Source of the DNA: Cladocopium goreaui
Lineage: Eukaryota > Sar > Dinophyceae > Suessiales > Symbiodiniaceae
Assembly: GCA_947184155.2 (NCBI GenBank)
Contig: CAMXCT020003702.1
Span: 80,001-144,000, forward strand
DNA length: 64,000 nucleotides
Direction: 5' to 3'
A program made the position numbers and the translations under genes. The notes under the pieces were generated by a model. That model was not told the DNA's origin. It ran no database searches and was given only the letters and a program-made list of their open reading frames with translations. Positions 61,471 to 64,000 of the stretch are shown here, piece by piece. The first letter of the stretch is position 1. The number at the start of each line of letters is the position of its first letter.

Positions 61471-62039
61471 AATCATGGGAACCACTTCGCCACACATTTA
61501 AATGGCACAATAACCAGAAATGGTTGGATATGCTGTGAAGACTCCATTCAGTAGGGCCTTCAGGATCCATTTTTTGGATCCGACACTCTGAAACCATCTA
61601 ATTTACACGGAGTCATTTTGAGCCATACAAGTACCCATGAAAAACATCACAAACATCACTCCCATGTCGGTCTCCCCAACTTGATTGGAACATTTACGTA
61701 GAATCTGCCCAGCAATTTCATAGAAATGTTGCCATGGTGTCCATCAATTTTGCAATTTTCCCACCCCCTTGACACTGCTTTTTCGCTCATATATTGGCTG
61801 AGGGAAAATTTGCCAGTAGAGAATCACTGGATTTTTCCAGCAAATTGATATGGACTTCCTGCAAAAAAGACCCTTCAACTATTTTATACTAGTGTTCAAA
61901 CTCATGAATTTTCTGTCAGTCAAAAATCCAGACATATTCCCCTGAATTTGTTGATTTTTGAATCACAGCCATCCCCTTTTAATTATAATCCACAACTTAT
62001 CATCATATTCCCCCGTTAAAAAGCATGGCAATCTTTTGG

Positions 62040-62155
62040 GGTTGAACCCAGCCACCGCCACGCCGTTCACGCCGAGAAATCTCGAGCCTGGGAAATGGAA
62101 CCGCTCTCTGCGGTCAAAAAACAAAGGCCTCAGCGTCGTCTTCTGCTGAAGAGAC
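62040..62155 (-). other. exon-like island
   Basis: The minus frame reads TTLRPLFFDRRERFHFPGSR, then FLGVNGVAVAG. It lies between transporter exons and may be an alternative or extra exon. Unassigned. Confidence 0.3.
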
Positions 62156-62368
62156 ATGACACACTCAACAAAAAAAGTAATATAACAGTAATATACAGTA
62201 ATCCAGTAATGTGTGTCATAATATACATATCTCCATGTAATTACTTTTCAGTAATATCAACAAGACAAAAAAAGCAGAAAAGTCCAATAATTAATCCAGT
62301 AATCCAGTACTTGATATCCATGTAACTGTATATTGATATCGATTCATCCCAGTTATATATATATATGT

Positions 62369-62474
62369 CTGGTTGGTGGTATACCTACCCCTCTGAAAAA
62401 TATGAGTTCGTCAGTTGGAATTGCTATTCCCGATATCTGGAAAAATAAAATTCATGTTCCAAACCACCAACCAG
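62369..62474. repeat. MITE family B copy
   Basis: CTGGTTGGTGGTATACCTACCCCTCTG left; TTCATGTTCCAAACCACCAACCAG right. Confidence 0.9.
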
Positions 62475-62484
62475 TATATATATA

Positions 62485-62582
62485 TGGGTAATTATAATAT
62501 TTCACTAACCTCAAATGGGCATGATTCCCCTTACTAACCATGATTCCAGCCAGGTCGCAGTGAGGTCGTTATAATTTACCCA
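62485..62582. repeat. MITE family C copy
   Basis: TGGGTAATTATAATATTTCACTAACCTC left; GTGAGGTCGTTATAATTTACCCA right, ten bases after the family B copy. Confidence 0.9.
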
Positions 62583-63041
62583 ACCAGCATATACTATGTG
62601 GTATTCCATTCATATTCCATTCATATCGTCACTTTCATCCCATCCCATCCGTTTCATGGCTTTTGAAGACCTCCAAACGATTGCCCATGGCTTAGAAAGG
62701 TTCCTTGCCACATGGGACCATACTATGGGGGTGTTTGATAAACATAATGAATGAACTAGAACATAAACTATATACATCTATATACATACAAATACCAACA
62801 ATTGGCTTAATAGGAATACCAATAAACATAATGAGAATGAACATGGTAGTGACTATAATAATAAAATAATAATGATGTGTATATATATATATACACATGT
62901 GAATAATGTACAGCATACATACAGTATATAAACATAAATTAGTAAATCACATATAGATAGGTTGTCCTCTGTATATACATATATGTTCTTATGCACGCAT
63001 TCTATATTCATATCTGCTATGTGCACACGTAATGTATAAGT

Positions 63042-63134
63042 AATGTGGGTAAAACAATGTATCACCGTTTTTATAGGTGGTATGGTTACCGTTCCCAGTC
63101 ATGGATGGTTTATGACATTGTTTTACCCACATGA
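63042..63134. repeat. MITE family E copy, complete
   Basis: ATGTGGGTAAAACAATGT left; ACATTGTTTTACCCACAT right: exact 18-bp inverted ends. Confidence 0.92.
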
Positions 63135-63159
63135 TAATATTATATCATGTAAATATCTC

Positions 63160-63290
63160 TGAGAACGCCAACAAGAACCGTTCGTCCCTTGAGCTGAAGT
63201 CAGACCGGCTCGGTGAACCCGCGATCGGGGCCAAGCAGCTGATGCAAAGTTTGGTGAACTCGGCCAATAAAACCACGCTGGGAAGAGAAT
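63160..63290 (-). CDS. nucleotide-sugar transporter, exon with VVLLAEFTKL
   Basis: The minus strand reads YGYSLPSVVLLAEFTKLCIS, then CLAPIAGS. S..V(V/L)LAE..KL..S is the signature of the second membrane segment of SLC35A-type transporters; Glu and Lys are the conserved charged pair. Likely acceptors are AG near 63278. The 3' end is uncertain. Together with the exons at 61162, 59983 and 58805 it sets the order expected for one minus-strand transporter gene. Confidence 0.68.
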
Positions 63291-63617
63291 AGCCATAGGA
63301 ACCTGGCCAAAGTTGAGACTTCAAGCAGCAGCTGTGCGGCTGTGCGATTCGCAATCGATTTCTGCAATCGATTTCTACAATCAGAAAGTTTTGGTTAGAA
63401 TCTTATGCGACACATATATAATTATATATATATAAGGTATGTATATGTATAGGTATACGTATATCTAATGAACATGTATATGTTTCTGTTCTTTCTGCAA
63501 TACCCCTACACTATGAACAAAGCAAGACAATTCTTACCCTTGAGGAAAATAGAGGGGCCAGTTTGGATTGCCATTTCCATTCATGCACCTGTTGCTGTTC
63601 AATCAAGGTTACATCGT

Positions 63618-63733
63618 TACCCTCTGGTAAACATACAAAAAACTATGGAAAATCACCATTTCTAACGGGTCAACTCACTATTTCAATGGCCATTTTCAAG
63701 TTCACAAACTGTAAACGTTTACCAGGCCGGGTA
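63618..63733. repeat. MITE family A copy, mixed ends
   Basis: TACCCTCTGGTAAACATACAAAAAAC left; AAACTGTAAACGTTTACCAGGCCGGGTA right. It joins the common left sub-type to the CCCG right sub-type seen at 37497. Confidence 0.85.
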
Positions 63734-64000
63734 CCGATTTTTTGCATCAACAAACCTGCATGGGACTTTGAGACATCCAAAAAGCCATGGGTTTCCGAGA
63801 AGAACTCCGGTATCATTGCTGGTTTTCATGCGAAGCCTGGACCAATTGGGGTCATGGTTTACTAAAAAAGGGGGGTACTCCCCAATGAGTTGATCAAAAA
63901 CGGTACCCAATTTTCATAGCCCAATAGTAGCTTTCAAAACTCCGACGTTGACATTCCATCCCAATATATATCCCAATCAAACAGCCGCTGGCCATGAATA
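63734..64000. other. no recognisable gene
   Basis: GGGGTACTCCCC and CGGTACCC at 63872-63910 resemble the interior of family F but no termini are seen. Confidence 0.4.

Overview
The window looks like nuclear DNA of a dinoflagellate, probably near Symbiodiniaceae/Suessiales. The reasons are: very low gene density; tiny exons on one strand only; introns that appear to begin GC or GA as well as GT and end in AG; dense short palindromic repeats; and a very large non-LTR retrotransposon whose first ORF carries a DNA cytosine methyltransferase, a combination known from dinoflagellates. I see no rRNA, tRNA, CRISPR array or bacterial operon. Assignment is from sequence reading only; no search was run.

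Layout. 0.5-2.3 kb is satellite and low-complexity DNA (94-bp tandem repeat, G-poor CTA/CA tract, AT minisatellite). 6.3-12.1 kb holds two minus-strand tandem paralogues of the antibiotic-biosynthesis-monooxygenase (ABM, ferredoxin-like fold) family; I could assemble five exons of one and four of the other. 12.9-21.0 kb and 32.6-57.6 kb contain scattered GC-richer islands that read as minus-strand exons but that I cannot assign to a family; those at 48.9-53.9 kb are rich in hydrophobic segments and may belong to one membrane protein. 58.8-63.3 kb contains exons of a nucleotide-sugar transporter (SLC35A-like), with three phase-compatible exon joins.

The centrepiece is a 10.27-kb non-LTR retrotransposon on the minus strand (21296-31569), flanked by a 16-bp target-site duplication and inserted into a MITE (family C here). 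It is one reading frame of 3347 codons broken by two stops. ORF1 (1515 aa) has a C5-cytosine methyltransferase domain, then a ubiquitin-like segment ending LRGGG, then an RRM-like segment and a coiled coil. ORF2 follows in the same frame after a TGA in the context TGA-CTA-G, a known readthrough context, and has AP-endonuclease, reverse transcriptase, zinc knuckle and RNase H. A second in-frame stop (TAA) falls inside RNase H. The 5' end resembles the dinoflagellate spliced leader.

The rest is dominated by at least six families of ~100-bp palindromic elements: A (TA-CCCTCTGG...CCAGAGGG-TA), B (CTGGTTGGTGG...CCACCAACCAG), C (CTGGGTAAATTATAA...TTATAATTTACCCAG), D (GGCCCCCGTTCGATAGC), E (GTGGGTAAAACAATGTCAT) and F (GGAGGTTTCCTAAAA). 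They occupy introns and intergenic DNA alike. A 237-bp satellite with about 6.4 near-identical copies lies at 46.6-48.1 kb, and a field of imperfect repeats at 55.9-57.1 kb. Exon boundaries given here are inferred from reading frame, phase and splice-site letters and should be treated as approximate unless stated.
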